A stretch of 64,000 nucleotides of DNA from CADCVT01 sp035940955 (GTDB taxonomy: Bacteria > Actinomycetota > Thermoleophilia > Solirubrobacterales > Solirubrobacteraceae). Both the position numbers and the translations under genes were made by a program. Positions 62,362 to 64,000 of the stretch are shown in pieces; position 1 is the stretch's first letter, and each line of letters starts with the position of its first letter. The notes below the pieces were generated by a model that made no database searches, was not told where the DNA came from, and saw only the letters and a program-made list of their open reading frames with translations. The stretch is taken from positions 7,161 to 71,160 of the forward strand of contig DASZEJ010000025.1 in assembly GCA_035940955.1 (NCBI GenBank). Direction: 5' to 3'.

Positions 62362-63564
62362 GTGCTTGGAGGCCACCCCCGACGACGGGCCGCGGTCGCG
62401 CTGCTGGCCGCGCTCGCGGCCGCCGGCTGCGGCGGCGGCGACGGCGGAGGCGACACGACGGAGCGCCCCCAGGTCGGCGTCAAGGGCGACGAGGAGGAGG
62501 CCGCGCGCGACCTCGGGTTCCCGGCCTTCGCGACGAAGAACACGACCCGCGTCGGCGGCGCCGACGCGATCGCCAACGCCGCAGCCGTCGCACGCGCGGT
62601 CTATCCGGCGACCGACCCGTCGACGCGGCCCCGCGCCGTCGCGCTGGTCGACGCGGAGGACTGGCGCGGCGGCATCGCCGCGGCGGCGCTCTACGCCGAC
62701 CCGATCGGCGCGCCGGTCCTCCTCACCGACGGCGACGAGCTGCCCGAGGCGAGCCAGAGCGCGCTCGACGCGCTGCAGCCCAGCGGCTCGCAGGAGGCCG
62801 GCGGCGCGCAGGTCATCCGCGTGGGCGACGTGGCCGAGCCCAGCGGGCTGAAGGCGACCGACGTGAGCGGCCGCGACCCGGCCGAGGTCGCCGCCCAGGT
62901 CGACGCGGTGCTGAGCGAGGCGCGCGGGCGCTCGAGCGACCACGTCCTCGTCGTCGGCACCGAGAAGCCCGAGTTCGCCGTGCCGGCGGCGGCCTGGGCG
63001 GCGAAGTCCGGCGACCCGGTCCTGTTCGTCGAGCGCGACGCGATCCCGGCGGCGACGAAGGCCGCGCTGGAGCGCCACCAGCAGCCGAAGATCTACGTCC
63101 TCGGGCCGGAGAGCACGGTGTCGCCGAAGGTCGAGCGCGAGCTGCGCCGGTTCGGCACCGTCGCGCGCGTGACGCGGATCGAGGACGCGGTCGCCAACGC
63201 GATCGCCTTCGCCAACTTCGAGGACGGCGACTTCGGCTGGGACGTCGACGACCCCGGCCACGGCGTGGTCTTCGTCAACCGCGGCCGGCCGCTCGACGCC
63301 GTCGCCGCCGCGCCGCTGTCGGGCAGCGGGACGTACGGCCCGGTCCTCCTGCACAGCGGCGCCGAGCGGCTCGACACGCTCGTCGACGGCTACCTGCAGG
63401 ACATCCGCCCCGGCTACCGGAAGGACCCGGTGCGCGGGGTCTACAATCACGGCTGGATCATCGGCGACGAGAAGGCGATGCCGCTCGCCACGCAGTCGCG
63501 GATCGACAACCTCCTCGAGATCACCCTCGTCGACCCCGAAGCAACGAGCGCGCCCTCCTCATGA
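62362..63564 (+). CDS. Lipoprotein with cell-wall-binding repeat 2 (CWB2)-like domains
   Basis: The precursor has 400 residues with a lipobox LAAAGC. The mature part shows CWB2-type units: AVALVDAEDWRGGIAAAALY with DPIGAPVLLTDGDELPEAS, and later HVLVVGTEKPEFAVPAAAWA with GDPVLFVERDAIPAATK and KIYVLGPESTVSPKVERELR. CWB2 repeats in other bacteria bind secondary wall polymers, but here the protein is lipid-anchored. The downstream gene overlaps by ATGA. Confidence 0.88.
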   Translation: MLGGHPRRRAAVALLAALAAAGCGGGDGGGDTTERPQVGVKGDEEEAARDLGFPAFATKNTTRVGGADAIANAAAVARAVYPATDPSTRPRAVALVDAEDWRGGIAAAALYADPIGAPVLLTDGDELPEASQSALDALQPSGSQEAGGAQVIRVGDVAEPSGLKATDVSGRDPAEVAAQVDAVLSEARGRSSDHVLVVGTEKPEFAVPAAAWAAKSGDPVLFVERDAIPAATKAALERHQQPKIYVLGPESTVSPKVERELRRFGTVARVTRIEDAVANAIAFANFEDGDFGWDVDDPGHGVVFVNRGRPLDAVAAAPLSGSGTYGPVLLHSGAERLDTLVDGYLQDIRPGYRKDPVRGVYNHGWIIGDEKAMPLATQSRIDNLLEITLVDPEATSAPSS

Positions 63565-63863
63565 GCGAAGCCGAGCACCCCGCGCGGCGCGGCCGCGAGG
63601 TCACCGTCGACGACGTGCGCCAGCTGATGGGCGCGTCGACGCCGCACTTCGCCCTGCAGCTGCGCAACCGCATCGCGAAGCTGATCCGCGACCTGCCGCC
63701 CGAGCACCCCGCGCGCCGCGAGGGCGAGCGCGAGATCCGGCGGCTCACGGACCTCGGCTTCACCGGCGAGGTGCGCGGCACGCCGCACGAGGACGGGATC
63801 CCCCCGCTCCCGTCGCTCGGCGCGGACGCCGACGAGCACCGCGAGACGCCGGCCGGGCACTAG
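63561..63863 (+). CDS. Conserved small protein, unknown function
   Basis: The protein has 100 residues. It contains a helical core, VTVDDVRQLMGASTPHFALQ and LRNRIAKLIRDLPPEHPARR, with a basic surface, and a disordered Gly/Pro-rich tail. Start ATG 63561 overlaps the lipoprotein stop (ATGA), indicating translational coupling. I recognise no named domain; no signal peptide or membrane segment is present. Confidence 0.75.
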   Translation: MSEAEHPARRGREVTVDDVRQLMGASTPHFALQLRNRIAKLIRDLPPEHPARREGEREIRRLTDLGFTGEVRGTPHEDGIPPLPSLGADADEHRETPAGH

Positions 63864-63884
63864 ATGAGTGATTCCGCGCGCTCG

Positions 63885-64000
63885 TTATGCGACGAAGTCG
63901 ACGAGCGAGCGGGAGGGGCGTCCGAGCCAGTGGTTGAGGTAGACGCAGGCGGTCAGCGCGAGTAGGCGTTGGGCGATGCGGGCGCGCAGGTTGCGTAGCG
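63885..64000 (-). CDS. C-terminus of a transposase (IS982-like), cut by window edge
   Basis: The minus-strand frame open from base 64000 ends at TAA 63885-63887. The last 37 residues include LRARIAQRLLALTACVYLNH and WLGRPSRSLVDFVA. The pattern of a helix ending in LAL...NHWLGRP near the stop is typical of DDE transposases of the IS982 type; the family assignment is tentative. The element would extend to the right, and its terminal inverted repeat should lie between 63864 and 63885, directly after the preceding gene. Confidence 0.5.
   Translation of the reverse strand, partial: LRNLRARIAQRLLALTACVYLNHWLGRPSRSLVDFVA

Overview
The window is a very GC-rich chromosomal segment from an actinomycete-type bacterium, most likely class Thermoleophilia (Solirubrobacter/Conexibacter relatives). 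This rests on the family content: an actinobacterial c-di-AMP riboswitch before an NlpC/P60 hydrolase, the PspA/PspAA/PspAB set, MarP, Ku, a SigB/F-type sigma factor with RsbW/STAS partners, and a Streptomyces/Mycobacterium-like lysA-hom-thrC-thrB order. The taxonomic call is inference. There is no rRNA, tRNA or CRISPR array. The only sign of a mobile element is a transposase C-terminus at the right edge.

Layout. 1-4.2 kb (mostly minus): a truncated Tim44-like protein, an array of 32-bp repeats, a stand-alone CarH-like cobalamin sensor behind a possible HhH-type DNA enzyme, and a flavin monooxygenase-TetR operon with a palindromic operator. 4.3-10.4 kb: two secreted hydrolases and a secreted/propeller gene pair. 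10.4-17.5 kb: glutamate synthase gltBD, divergent from asparaginase. 17.6-24.3 kb: sigma-factor control genes (RsbW-like kinase, degenerate partner, STAS protein, SigB/F-type sigma) mixed with a Ku-topoisomerase IB operon, a ferritin-like gene and a second 32-bp repeat array. 24.4-37.2 kb: DNA repair and topology (AddA, AddB, DHH phosphoesterase, UvsE, TopB). 37.3-44.5 kb: envelope and signalling (MarP protease, class B PBP, lipoprotein, FHA, ParA-like ATPase, L,D-transpeptidase). 44.5-48.9 kb: the tightly overlapped lysA-hom-thrC-thrB operon. 49.6-52.1 kb: a metal ABC transporter behind a Zur-like box. 52.1-55 kb: Lgt, a secreted propeller-like protein and an M23 peptidase. 55-59.4 kb: a membrane-stress module (htpX-pspAB and pspA-pspAA) split by a CGNR regulator divergent from a small GNAT-like/cupin pair. 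59.4-64 kb: thioesterase, membrane proteins, the riboswitch-controlled NlpC/P60 hydrolase and a cell-wall-binding-repeat lipoprotein.

Two architectural features recur. First, many first-in-operon genes have a TANNNT hexamer only 6-10 nt before the start codon, so leaderless transcription appears to be the default. Second, at least eight convergent gene pairs overlap at their 3' ends, leaving no room for ordinary terminators. No wholly new system stands out as certain. The strongest candidates for follow-up are the HTH-less B12 photosensor unit, the 32-bp palindromic arrays, the Zur-boxed transporter, and the palindrome next to the c-di-AMP riboswitch.
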